12,390 nucleotides of DNA from Chromera velia (GCA_018398765.1 JAHBMJ010000142.1:42068-54457), one strand, 5' to 3'; positions 1 to 7,613 are shown, counted from the stretch's first letter. Program-made: numbers and translations. The notes: generated by a model from the letters alone, not told the origin.

Positions 1-44
1 CTTTCTTTCTGTCTTTGTCTCTTTCTTTCTTTCTTTCTTTCTTC
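1..44. repeat. CTTT microsatellite at window edge
   Basis: Imperfect CTTT tetranucleotide run with a few G interruptions, cut by the left edge of the window. It is pyrimidine-rich on the + strand, like the longer tract at 483-880. Confidence 0.85.
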
Positions 45-104
45 GTGGCAGTTGTATTTGTGGCATTTGTGAACTCATGCATCTTTGTTCGTGGCAGTTG
101 TATT
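42..104. repeat. 17-bp direct repeat pair
   Basis: The 17-mer TTCGTGGCAGTTGTATT occurs at 42-58 and again at 88-104, 46 bp apart, with a partial third echo (TGTGGCATTTGT) between them. It looks like a small decayed tandem duplication. No function is apparent. Confidence 0.7.
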
Positions 105-172
105 AAATTAATGAGTTCTCTCCTGTCGAGCTTCGGACAGATCAGACAGGAGGAAGTGCCCAGCTGGCACGT

Positions 173-257
173 ATGAACGAATTTCCCCGTTCCGATCGGC
201 GCGCTCTGTCTCTCACTCGTCCTGCAACCTTCGCGCCCAACCCAATATGGATGAAAG
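173..257 (+). CDS. Candidate upstream exon of the membrane-protein gene
   Basis: A short frame open from 107, with ATG at 173, runs 28 codons and reaches AAAG|GTATCT at 257/258, a plausible 5' splice site. One base after the last full codon gives phase 1. The acceptor I favour for the last exon (1693/1694) also needs one upstream base, and joining them makes a Gly codon, so the phases agree. The peptide is Arg/Pro/Ser-rich with no recognisable domain, and it stops two codons past the donor if unspliced. Phase agreement has a one-in-three chance of being accidental. The exon could be internal, with a start further upstream, or not real. Confidence 0.25.
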
Positions 258-317
258 GTATCTGAATATCACCCTGCGTGCCTCTCTCGATGTGGGAGCA
301 ATCAATCCATCAATCGG

Positions 318-318
<1 letters not shown>

Positions 319-359
<41 letters not shown>
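319..359. repeat. AATC tetranucleotide repeat
   Basis: About ten perfect AATC units. A looser ATCAATCC-type prelude starts near 299. Confidence 0.9.
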
Positions 360-482
360 CACTGCGTTCAATTTGTTTGTCTGTCAAACCGTGCAATGCA
401 TGCGCTTTGAGTCGACACATAATAAGCTTCTGTCAGTCTTTCCTGCTGTCTGTTTGCTCATCTGTGTGTCTGTCTGGCTGGT

Positions 483-661
483 CTCTCTTTCTTTTCTATC
501 TATCTTTCTTTCTTTCTTTTTCTTTTTTTCTTTGTTTGTTTTTTTCTTTCTTTCTTTCTTTTCTTTTTTTTTTTCTTTCTTTCTTTCTTTCGTTTTCTTT
601 CTTTCTTTCGTTTTCTTTCTTTCTTTCTTTCTTCCTTTCTTTCTTTCTTTCTTTCTATCTA

Positions 662-699
<38 letters not shown>

Positions 700-715
700 A
701 CTTTCTTTCTTTCTA

Positions 716-748
<33 letters not shown>

Positions 749-794
749 TTCTCTTTCTTTCTATCTTTCTTTCTTTCTTTCTTTGTTTCTTTCT

Positions 795-836
<42 letters not shown>

Positions 837-880
837 TTCTATCTTTTCTCTCTTTCGTTCTTTCTCTTTTTCTTTCTACT
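483..880 (+). repeat. 400-base polypyrimidine tract (CTTT, CT, TTTC)
   Basis: Almost every base on the + strand is C or T, with only scattered G and A (GTTTG, TATC, CGTT). Blocks of CTTT alternate with pure CT runs near 667-694, 719-741 and 799-827. A homopyrimidine tract this long can form intramolecular triplex DNA and, as RNA, is a strong binding surface for PTB-like proteins. Those are general properties, not shown here. The Phe/Leu/Ser-only frames across it are low-complexity artefacts. Confidence 0.9.
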
Positions 881-907
881 CTGTTGTGTTGATGAAGAGA
901 AGGATGG

Positions 908-986
908 AAAAGAAAGAAAGGTATAGTGTGTCTGTCTGTCTATCTGTCTGTACATGAAGAAAAGAAGGGACAAAAAGAAACACATA

Positions 987-1017
<31 letters not shown>

Positions 1018-1258
1018 AGACGATAAAGTCTGTCTGTCGGTCTGTCGTGTACAGAAACATATACTTTGCCTGTCTGTGTGTCTGCGGAAAAGAAGTCTGT
1101 CTGTGTCTGTCTGTGTGGCTTTTCGTCCGTCTGTCTGTCTGTCTGTCTGTCTGTCGGTCTCTCCGTCTGTCCCTCGCGAAAAAGTAAAGTAAAATCAAGA
1201 CGATATAGTCTGTCCGCTTGACAGAAAGGAGGAGAAAAGGGAAAGAAAAGACGATGTA

Positions 1259-1298
<40 letters not shown>

Positions 1299-1315
1299 TC
1301 TGCGAGTCACACAGG
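908..1315 (+). repeat. Composite CTGT array with fixed cassettes
   Basis: CTGT runs are separated by short purine-rich cassettes that recur. Type A is GACGATATAGTCTGTC (1199-1214), with variants GACGATAAAG (1019) and GACGATGTAG (1250). Type B is AAGAAACACATAGTCTG (about 977-992). The same cassettes occur in reverse orientation at 6978-7275. See the matching entry there and the finding on shared intron elements. Confidence 0.85.
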
Positions 1316-1370
1316 CAGTCATAGAGTTTTTTGCGTGTTTCTTTGGGCATCTTTTTTACAATTCGCCCAC

Positions 1371-1403
1371 GGACAGGAGAGGACAGGACAGGAGAGGACA
1401 GGA
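1371..1403. repeat. Small GGACAGGAGA tandem repeat
   Basis: Three to four imperfect 10-base units made of GGACAG and GAGGACA words. It is short, and no coding reading is supported. Confidence 0.7.
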
Positions 1404-1648
1404 AACAGACCTGAGGATTGTCGTCTGATCACTCACCGTCCCTGCATCCATCCATTGAGTGCATTTTATGACATACAGACAGACTTCATGAAAAGACCAA
1501 GCAAACTGACGTGGTTCATTAGAATGACGAATGGCATGATCTGATAAGGAGATACATTCCTACATAGAATCATGAAGCTCCACTATTCATTCAATGAATT
1601 AATCCTGCAGAGGGTATCACCGTCAGAGCAGCAGCGGAGGAGGGGGAG
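1404..1648 (+). other. Non-repetitive stretch before the last exon
   Basis: About 245 bases of mixed composition with stops in all + frames. Alternative acceptor-like AGs occur at 1610 (CCTGCAG|AGG) and 1626 (CACCGTCAG|AGC). From 1603 the frame used by the last exon is open and would read a Gly/Ser-rich segment (Gly x5, then Ser x9). A longer exon start therefore cannot be excluded. Confidence 0.4.
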
Positions 1649-1651
1649 GGC

Positions 1652-1693
1652 AGTCTCCTTCTTCGTCCTCTTCCTCTTCCTCCTCACATGCAG
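1652..1693 (+). promoter_or_regulatory. 3' splice site with strong pyrimidine tract
   Basis: About 32 nearly pure C/T bases lead into CATGCAG, with the intron ending at 1693. This is the best splice acceptor in the left half of the window. Downstream the frame is open for 800 bases. If the tract is instead exonic it encodes a Ser run in frame, so acceptor and coding readings compete. I favour the acceptor. Confidence 0.6.
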
Positions 1694-2496
1694 GCTCCGA
1701 GAAGGAGAAGGAATTTGACTGGATCACCGAGAGACCGGTGCAGTTCTGGGTGTCCCTGCTGGCGGCCCTGGCAATTGTGTGCTTCTTCACTTTGGCCTGT
1801 GCAAGGGCCTACCTCCTGAGCAGAGCTCGGAGGAGAAATCCCCTCTCAACGACAGCAGCAGCAGCAAACCCGCAATCCTCCGTGAGCGCCTTTGAGAGAC
1901 ATGTCGCTCTCGCAACTGAGTGGATCACCAGAGAGGACGGTTTGGGGATCCAGGGTAGGTTTCCGATGTCCGAGAAGGAATTGACGGGATGCTGGATGGC
2001 CTGCATGGAGGGTGGGGCCGATGCAGGGAGAGAGAGAGCGGTGTTCTACGAGATCGAAGTCATCCCTGGGAGGTCCGCAGAGGAGTTGTGTGTTGTCTCC
2101 GGGTCCCGCAGAGACGGGGAGAGGGAACTAGACATCGAAGGGAGTGCGAATTTAAAAAACGGAAGAATGGTCTGGGTGGAGTCCTCCGACTTTTCACTGG
2201 ACCGTGCCAGCGTGTGGGTGGAAGTTCTGGACACCCACAGAGCGCTGTTGCACTCTGAGTCCAACGCCTCAGCGAGGGGGATCCAAAGTGCTCAACCGAG
2301 TGCAAGGAGAGGGCACATGACAAAGCGGCCCTCTGTGTCGTCCTTTGACAAACAGGCCGAGGCCGTCTCTTCAGGGAAGCAGCAAGAGGGAAAGCCTCGG
2401 CCCCATGCAGAGAGCCTGGTTGCACCGTCTGCGACTGCAACGACAGAGTACCAACCAACGGTTGCAGGATCGATGAGCTTTCAAAGCAAGGTGTGA
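1694..2496 (+). CDS. Last exon of a single-pass membrane protein with a possible beta-rich domain
   Basis: I do not recognise a named family. The exon gives about 267 residues and ends at TGA (2494-2496). In order: a charged start (SEKEKEFDWITERPV); one hydrophobic helix at about 1744-1818 (FWVSLLAALAIVCFFTLA) followed by Arg-rich RARRR, so the tail after it is probably cytosolic; a linker with Ala x4; a compact segment at about 1978-2250 with LTGCW, FYEIEV, VSGSRRDG, DIEGSANLKNG and MVWVE; then a polar Ser/Gln/Lys tail. The order G-x-W, alternating strands, SG-x-x-x-D-G, I-x-G, N-G-x-x-x-W resembles small beta-barrel-like domains of algal and protist proteins, but that is a pattern impression from memory. 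Nothing catalytic is visible. The base and codon pattern is unlike the flanking repeats, which supports real coding. The start of the protein lies upstream. Confidence 0.7.
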
Positions 2497-2640
2497 AAAT
2501 CAAGCTGCCAGAGTGATTTTTCTGTTGCTGTCGATCTGTTTTTTTATCTTGTTGTTGTTTCACTTGCACTCGCTAGTCAATCTGCAGCTGGATCTGAATG
2601 TTATTTCAAAGATCAATGCTTTTGCGAGGACCCTTTATGC
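2497..2640 (+). other. Probable 3' UTR
   Basis: T- and GT-rich sequence (TTGTTGTTGTTTC near 2550) directly after the TGA, as is common near polyadenylation sites. No AATAAA is seen, and the end of the transcript cannot be placed. Confidence 0.4.
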
Positions 2641-3660
2641 TTGTCGGCTGTTCTTATAGCTACACTTACTGAATCAATTAAGAATTGGAACGTTACTACT
2701 GATCATGAAATAGCCTATTATTATGCTGCCAGTGCCTATATATGTCGGGATACTATGGGATACAAATGTTTTTCATATATATATATCTGGTTTATTATAA
2801 TTTTAGTTGATATAAAGATGTATGGTAAAAAGTTTATAGTTTTAGAGCTAGGTTCAATCAAAAACATGCATGACATGGACTGCCAGGAGTTCGGCTCCAC
2901 CAGCTTAGTCACACTCATTCATTCATTCATCCATCTTCTATTATATGAATCTGGCCCGAAAAATAACAAAAAATCTAGCGGAAAATATGTATACGTGCAT
3001 GTTTTTATAACTTTATACGGTGTTAAAGAAAAAATGGTTAAATACTAAAAGGGTTAGTACGTGGTATATCGTTTGCATGACCTAGTGCATGACGTGCATC
3101 TAAATTTAAATGGTGCAAGCCGTCGGACGCTGTCCCCCAGCAGTTGACCTCGGGAAAAACCCGAAACACAAAATTCGGAATTTAAATTCCTAAATAAATC
3201 CTAATCCTAAATAATTAAGTTAAATTTAAGTTAATTAATTGATGAAATCTGAGTTGAACGGGAGTTTAACGCTCCTAACGCTCCCACTGGGGTTGAGCAT
3301 CCTCTGATAATGAGGTGACTTAACCTGCCAGCCATCGTGTCCAGTACTCCCAAATTCCTAAATTAACTCCCAATAGCAAAGGGCAGTCTGCAAGCATTCA
3401 TATCATGTTGCAAAGCTAGGAGCACACTAGCGATTGCTTGCCTAAAGCGGCCGAACTTTAGGCTACTGATTGGACTACTAGCTAGCGATTTAGTAGCAAA
3501 ACACTGCGCTCCACGATCGCTAGCACAATCGATCAGTCTCTCTTAGGTCACTAACTCTAGAACTAAGTAACTCAACAACTAACTAACTCTTAAACTCTAC
3601 AACTAACTATATCTGCGTTGATTAATCAAATCTTTCTTATTTTACAATTTTAAGAATGAA
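2641..3660. other. AT-rich intergenic region with short palindromes
   Basis: No convincing gene. The open stretch 2641-3048 is AT-rich and has no protein-like pattern. Small structures seen: CATT repeat at about 2918-2931; hairpin TCGGG-AAAAA-CCCGA at 3150-3164; perfect 14-base palindrome GGAATTTAAATTCC at 3177-3190; hairpin GCCTAAAG-N8-CTTTAGGC at 3440-3463; CTAGCGAT words at about 3427 and 3483 with an inverted copy near 3519; and loose AACTAACT repeats at 3546-3610. The composition differs sharply from both neighbours, so it may be a non-coding mobile-element remnant. No terminal repeats could be defined. Confidence 0.5.
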
Positions 3661-3960
3661 AAACTATGTATTTATATACCGGGGTCTAGACCGGGGTACT
3701 CTTCCCTGCAGGTCACCGTTTAATACGGCGTCACGGTTTATACATCCATTCAACATCTCTGAGTTAAAAAGAGTCAGTTTCCGAGGTTGAAGGTCGTTGA
3801 AGGTGCCGCCGCCGCGTGACAGGTAGTGACGGCCGGTAAGGGACCGATTGATTGATATATTGATTGATTGATACTTGCATGCAGCCGAAACTAGAGCCGA
3901 AAAGAGAAAGAGTGGCAACTAGTCGACGACTACGCTGCTGGTTGCTGCAACACTGTCTGA
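3661..3960. other. Unassigned stretch with an XbaI-type palindrome and GATT repeat
   Basis: The palindrome GGTCTAGACC (3683-3692) is embedded in two direct ACCGGGG words (3678-3684, 3690-3696), followed later by a short TGAT/GATT run (about 3845-3870). A - strand frame is open here for 84 codons but shows no domain. I do not call it a gene. Confidence 0.4.
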
Positions 3961-4553
3961 CTGTGCATGCATGTGTGAGATGAACAAATCAACCTCCTGT
4001 GGCTCGCCGCTCTCGGGAGCGGAAATATGCCTGCCTACCTATACTCATCTTCTTGCGTGCACACTGAGAGAGCCCCCCCCCTCGATCCCTCCCGTCGCTG
4101 TGCAATGAGGGCATGCATGCATGCATGATCATGCAGGCGGGAGGGAGGAAACTGGAAGACATGCAGAAGAGACGAGGAACGTACAGACGAGCTTCCATTC
4201 ATTCATCCCTCCACTCATCGATCCGTTTTGACAGTGCTTTGATGGATGATGCAAATGGACACAAATGGAAAGAAATATGGATGGATGGTTTGGTGGGTGG
4301 GTGGCTGGAAAAGGAGGCAACGAGACCGACGGAGGACATCAGCACCAGGGGAGGGAGGGAGAAACGGGGAGGGAGACATTGAAACACACGGAAAGCGCTT
4401 TGTGTGCAGAAAAAAGAGGAAAGAAAGGGGGGAAGGACGGAAGGGAGTAGCTTGCAGGCATGCGAACGGGCCCGCGGTCGGGTCCGTCAACTAGTTGGAT
4501 GGATGGACAGACAGACAGAAAGAAAGAAAACTGATCGAAAGACAGTCACCCGC
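3961..4553. repeat. Mixed short tandem repeats downstream of the zinc-finger gene
   Basis: Contains GCATGCATGCATGC near 4112-4126, CATT at 4194-4207, TGGATGGATGG and GGTGGGTGGGTGG at 4278-4305, GGGAGGGAGGGAG near 4350, GGATGGATGG near 4497 and CAGA at 4507-4520. No coding frame looks real. As the region follows the stop codon of the - strand gene, part of it is probably that gene's 3' UTR. Confidence 0.6.
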
Positions 4554-5486
4554 TCACACTCTTTCCCTTTCTCTCTTCTTCTGGTTGGATTTCGGGATGC
4601 CATTGGAGGGGGCGTCTGCCTGCTTCTCCGTTTCTTTTCCCCGATCTTTCTTCTCCTTCTTCGTCTGATTCTTTTTGACGGCTTTCTCTGCACCAGCACC
4701 TTTTGGTCTTTCGGCATTTGCTTTTTCGTCCGCTGGGCCGCTGTCTCCTTTCTTCTGTCTTTTCTTTTTGGGCGCTTCGCTTTCTTCTTTGTCACCCGCA
4801 TTCTTTTTTTCGACAGCCTCACCCACCAGTCGTGCACAGGCATTCTTCTTTTCGACAGCCTCACCCACCAGTCGTGCAGCGGCATTCTTCTTTTCGACAG
4901 CCTCACCCACCAGTCGTGCACAGGCATTCTTCTTTTCGACAGCCTCACCCACCAGTCGTGCAGAGGCAGAGGCAGAGGAGGACGAGGATCCGTGTGCTCC
5001 ATCTTCCCCTCGGGGGGCGTCTTTCTGAGTGGCCTTTGTCTTTCTCTTCTTTGCCTTCGTCTCAACTTCTTCCTCTTCTCCCTTGGCTGCTGCAGCCACG
5101 GGGGGGGGACTGGGACGTTTCTTACGGGCTCCCGTCAAGTTCTTGCCACGTACTTTCTCTCTCTCACCGTCCTGCTCTCCCTTGTTCTCCTTCCTCTTTC
5201 CGTTCTCCTTCTCCATCATCTTTCCCTTTTGTTTTTCTTTTTTCCCACCGTGCTCCTTTTTCTCTCCCTCACCAGCCTGTGAATTTCCCTTCGGTTTTGT
5301 GCGTGTGTCCTGGTCTTCAGTGGTTTTTCTCTTCCTCTTTTTTCCTTCCCCCTCTCCCTCTTGGGGGCTCTCTCCCTTCTCCTCCTCGTTTCGCCCTGCT
5401 GCCGCTGCCCCCGCTTCTGTCGACTTCCTCTTCCTCGAGGGGACCCCCTGCTTCCCCTCTATCACAGCCGACGTCTCTTCCTCCGC
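4554..5486 (-). CDS. Zinc-finger protein gene, exon 2: charged Lys/Glu tail with 14-residue repeats
   Basis: On the - strand an AG acceptor (CCCCTGCAG|GCGGAG, intron end 5487) opens a frame of 310 residues ending in TGA at 4554-4556. The phase is 0, matching the exon 1 donor. The protein is highly charged and probably disordered. It has several basic nuclear-localisation-like clusters (SRKRKS, GKKRKRK, AKKRK, PKKKRQKK) and a Ser-rich patch, then four 14-residue repeats (ARLVGEAVEKKNA plus one variable residue), and ends in KKRERERV. This is an unusually long open frame among simple repeats, which supports coding. The acceptor has a modest pyrimidine tract, and the frame stays open upstream to 5564, so the exon may start up to about 80 bases earlier. 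A separate single-exon gene is possible but less likely, since no good start precedes it. Confidence 0.65.
   Translation of the reverse strand, partial: AEEETSAVIEGKQGVPSRKRKSTEAGAAAAGRNEEEKGESPQEGEGEGKKRKRKTTEDQDTRTKPKGNSQAGEGEKKEHGGKKEKQKGKMMEKENGKRKENKGEQDGEREKVRGKNLTGARKKRPSPPPVAAAAKGEEEEVETKAKKRKTKATQKDAPRGEDGAHGSSSSSASASARLVGEAVEKKNACARLVGEAVEKKNAAARLVGEAVEKKNACARLVGEAVEKKNAGDKEESEAPKKKRQKKGDSGPADEKANAERPKGAGAEKAVKKNQTKKEKKDRGKETEKQADAPSNGIPKSNQKKRERERV
4798..4965 (-). repeat. Coding minisatellite, 4 x 42 bp
   Basis: Four head-to-tail units of exactly 42 bp start at 4798, 4840, 4882 and 4924 and are nearly identical. Because 42 is a multiple of three, the frame is kept and each unit adds 14 residues. 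The last codon of the unit differs: units 4798 and 4882 share GCACAG and the other two differ. This suggests an 84-bp duplication of an earlier pair. Confidence 0.95.
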
Positions 5487-5634
5487 CTGCAGGGGTATGC
5501 ATAACACCGTGCATATGCGCAAACAAACATGCATATGCAGGGCAATACACAACACTAGCTTCATTCATTGTGTGAGAGAGAGATTCCCCCTCTAGGTATT
5601 GTTTTGCGGCTCCCTAGCTCCCTCCACGGCTTCC

Positions 5635-5788
5635 TCCCTTCCTTCCTTCAGTCCTTCCTTCCTCCCTCCCTCCCTCCTTCCTTCCTTCCTCCCTCCTCCT
5701 TCCGTCCTTCCTTCCTTCCTTCCTCCCTCCCTCCTTCCTTCCTTCCTTTCTTTTCTTCCTTCCTTCCTTCCTTCTTTCCTTCCTTGTC
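5635..5788. repeat. CCTT/CCCT pyrimidine repeat
   Basis: About 150 bases of CCTT and CCCTCC units on the + strand, so GGAA on the sense strand of the gene. This is opposite in polarity to the rest of the intron. It can pair with the GGAA run at about 6020-6170. Confidence 0.9.
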
Positions 5789-5856
5789 TAGACACCCAAA
5801 ACCAACAGAGGACATGCAGGTAAAGACCAGAGGGACGAACAGGTATGCAGATGTAG

Positions 5857-5857
<1 letters not shown>

Positions 5858-5921
<64 letters not shown>

Positions 5922-5945
5922 GAGAGAGACAGAGGGGGGGGGGAG
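5858..5945. repeat. CA repeat, GA repeat and G run
   Basis: A perfect CA dinucleotide run (about 5859-5891) passes into GA repeats (to about 5932), then a run of about ten G. All are on the + strand. The sense strand reads C run, CT, GT. Confidence 0.9.
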
Positions 5946-6019
5946 AGGAAGTACACTCAGATGCGGAGCGGCCGACAGAAGGAGAAAAAGACAGACCTCT
6001 CTTCTTCGCGTTTTCATCA

Positions 6020-6245
6020 CCCGGAGGAAGCAAGGAAGGAAGGACAGAAAGAAAGCAAGAAAGCAAGAGAGAGAGAGAGAGAGAAAAGGAAGGAAGGAAG
6101 GAAGGAAGGAAAGAAAGAAAGAAAAGAAAGAGAGAAAGAGAGAAAGAGAGAAAGGAGTAAGGCAGAAAGAGAAAAACGGCAGAAACAGGAAAGAAAGGGG
6201 AAAAACTTCCACAGCGAAGAGAGAGAGAGGAGGGAGGGAAGAAGG
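6020..6245. repeat. Purine-rich GGAA/GAAA/GAGA tract
   Basis: An almost pure purine stretch on the + strand, with a clean GGAA run at about 6088-6111, GAAA after it and GAGA words up to 6240. It is complementary in kind to the CCTT tract at 5635-5788. Confidence 0.85.
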
Positions 6246-6329
6246 CATATGCAGCCCCTCCATCAAGCAGGAAGGCACACAGACAGACAGACAGACGCAA
6301 TCAAGCATAACAACAAACAAAAGAGAGAG

Positions 6330-6545
6330 CATCCATCTATGGATGGATCGATCGCCTTTCTTCTCTTCCTCCCCTCACAGCGTCCAATCCTGCCTGCCTG
6401 CAAGGGAGGGCCTCACCTCGATCTCCCATTCCAGAGAGTCCAAAGCCGAAGGGCCCGAGGGGGACAGCGCCGCAGCAGCCTGCAGGGAAGGAAGGGAGGG
6501 AGGGACCGGACCAGAGGACAGCACAGCGCAACGCTAAGATTGGAC
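6330..6545. other. Non-repetitive island within the intron
   Basis: Balanced composition with about 65 open codons on each strand. On the + strand, TTCTTCCTCCCCTCACAG at about 6363-6380 resembles a splice acceptor. This hints at an antisense or overlapping transcript, but no matching exon structure could be built. Confidence 0.3.
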
Positions 6546-6564
6546 GGACAGAAGAATTAACTGG

Positions 6565-6625
6565 GCAGACAGACAGACAGACAGACAGAAAGACAGAGAG
6601 AAAGACTAAGAGAAAGAGAGAGAGA
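6565..6625. repeat. CAGA and GAGA repeat
   Basis: CAGACAGA units (6565-6590) run into GAGA words. This is the + strand view of CTGT and CT repeats on the gene's sense strand. Confidence 0.85.
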
Positions 6626-6935
6626 GCAGTGCGGAATCGCTCTGGTGGACGGACAAGAAAACCTTTGCTTGCCTTGTCGCCTTCCTGGCTTCTTACACAT
6701 TAATTATATTCCGGCTCGCTGGAGGTCAGACAAACAAACAAGCACTCGGGGGGACGTCGAGAGAGCGCTCAGGCAGAAAACAAAGCGCCATGGGAGTCTG
6801 CCGCCCCCCGCGCGATCGGCCGGGATGATTCCTCTCCCACCCGAATCCCCACCCCCCCTGTATGCCCTCGCACTGTGCACGCGCGTCTGTGCCCACTGGT
6901 TAGCACAGGCGGGGACTCGGAAGCAGACCTACACG
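6626..6935. other. Second non-repetitive intron island
   Basis: About 300 bases, GC-rich in its centre, without microsatellites and open in one + frame through to the CAGA array. No domain or splice-bounded exon is recognisable. It ends in a GCATGCATGCATGCACGCACGC run at about 6938-6963. Confidence 0.35.
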
Positions 6936-6977
6936 CGCATGCATGCATGCACGCACGCACGCCGGCACAAAGATACG

Positions 6978-7275
6978 TGCGAGACAGACTATATCGTCTG
7001 TTCTTCACTTCACTTTTTCAAGACACAGACAGACTATATGTTTCTTCTTCTTACAGACAGACTATATGACAGACTATATCGTCTTTTCTTCACTTCACTT
7101 TTTCCACAGACAGACAGACAGACAGACAGACTATATGTTTCTTCTTCTCCCTTCTTTTCTTCAGACAGACAGACAGACAGACAGACTATATGTGACAGAC
7201 AGACAGACTGTATGTGACAGACAGACAGACAGACTATATCGTCTTTTCTTTCCCTTTTTCTCCTTCTTCATTCTC
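6978..7275 (-). repeat. Composite CTGT array with fixed cassettes (second locus)
   Basis: CAGA runs on the + strand carry GACAGACTATATCGTC at 6983-6998, 7068-7083 and 7228-7243 (type A). GACAGACTATATGTTTCTTC occurs at 7028-7047, with a close copy ending near 7145 (type B). Read on the - strand, these match the cassettes at 908-1315. Both arrays read CTGT on the sense strand of their host gene. Confidence 0.85.
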
Positions 7276-7334
7276 TTCTGTTTCTCTCTTTCTTCTTTTG
7301 GCGCGCTCTTTCAGTGGAAGGGTACCAGAGCTCC

Positions 7335-7545
7335 AGGCAGACAGACAGGCAGACAGACAGGCAGGCAGGGGAGAAAAAGAGACAGCAGAGAGAAGAGGCG
7401 AGGAGAGGAAGGGAAGAAAGAGGGGGAGAGAAACAGACTGTATGTTTTTTTTTCTCCTCTTCTCCATGAACACAACAGACAAAAAGAAAGAAAGGGACAA
7501 AAACAAAAGAACATCACGACAGAGAGAGAGAGAGAGAGACAAAGG
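7335..7545. repeat. CAGA/CAGG and GA repeats with a conserved flank
   Basis: CAGACAGG units (7337-7372), a purine block, and a GA run at about 7520-7538. AACACAACAGA at 7469-7479 is the reverse complement of TCTGTTGTGTT at 880-890. The bases after it also agree (GTTCATGGAGAAGAGGA against GTTGATGAAGAGAAGGA), so homology with the other intron extends to this side. Confidence 0.75.
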
Positions 7546-7600
7546 GAGAGAGGGGAGCGCGGGGCAGCGGAGAGGAAGAGAGAGCCTAGTCGCAAGGACG

Positions 7601-7613
7601 AGGCACTCACCTG
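7601..7613 (-). promoter_or_regulatory. 5' splice site (CAG|GTGAGT)
   Basis: The - strand reads CAG|GTGAGTGCCT, a near-perfect match to the eukaryotic donor consensus. It falls exactly where the protein-like frame gives way to repeat-derived sequence. Confidence 0.8.

Larger units (their letters stand above)
258..1693 (+). other. Probable intron built of microsatellites
   Basis: This stretch has no credible coding frame. It consists of AATC repeats, a 400-base pyrimidine tract, a composite CTGT array and a small GGACAGGAGA repeat. It ends in a long pyrimidine run followed by CATGCAG at 1693. The 3' end is well supported as an acceptor. The 5' end (258) depends on the weak upstream exon, so the true intron may begin elsewhere or outside the window. 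Confidence 0.45.
5487..7610 (-). other. 2.1-kb intron of the zinc-finger gene
   Basis: On the - strand it starts GTGAGTGCCT (7610-7601), a near-ideal donor after exon 1 ...AAACAG, and ends CCCCTGCAG at 5487. Both boundaries are phase 0. The content is mostly microsatellite: CT, CTGT, TGTG, GGAA. Two less repetitive islands (6330-6545 and 6625-6935) could hide small exons, but I see no well-flanked frame on this strand. Confidence 0.6.

Noticed and set aside
247-957. Two long overlapping + strand frames rich in Phe, Leu and Ser
   Set aside because: They are translations of the CTTT/CT repeat in different phases; a tetranucleotide repeat stays open in several frames without coding.
876-1322. 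Thr/Asp/Arg/Gln repeat frame on the - strand (TDRQ repeats)
   Set aside because: Direct product of the CAGA/CTGT microsatellite; similar frames appear wherever the array occurs.
2846-2866. GGTTCAATC word resembling a tRNA B box
   Set aside because: No cloverleaf could be built around it and no A box lies at the right distance.
2641-3048. 135-codon frame in AT-rich DNA
   Set aside because: Composition and residue pattern look random, with an embedded CATT repeat and no splice or domain support.
3664-3918. 84-codon - strand frame
   Set aside because: No recognisable domain, part of it is GATT repeat translation, and there is no start or splice context.
4404-5595. Several long + strand frames opposite exon 2
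   Set aside because: They mirror the - strand coding sequence (Lys/Glu codons read as Phe/Leu/Ser/Pro), and the - strand frame has the better splice signals, start context and protein-like repeats.
5568-6560. 330-codon + strand frame across the intron
   Set aside because: Almost entirely CCTT, CA, GA and GGAA microsatellite; no domain.
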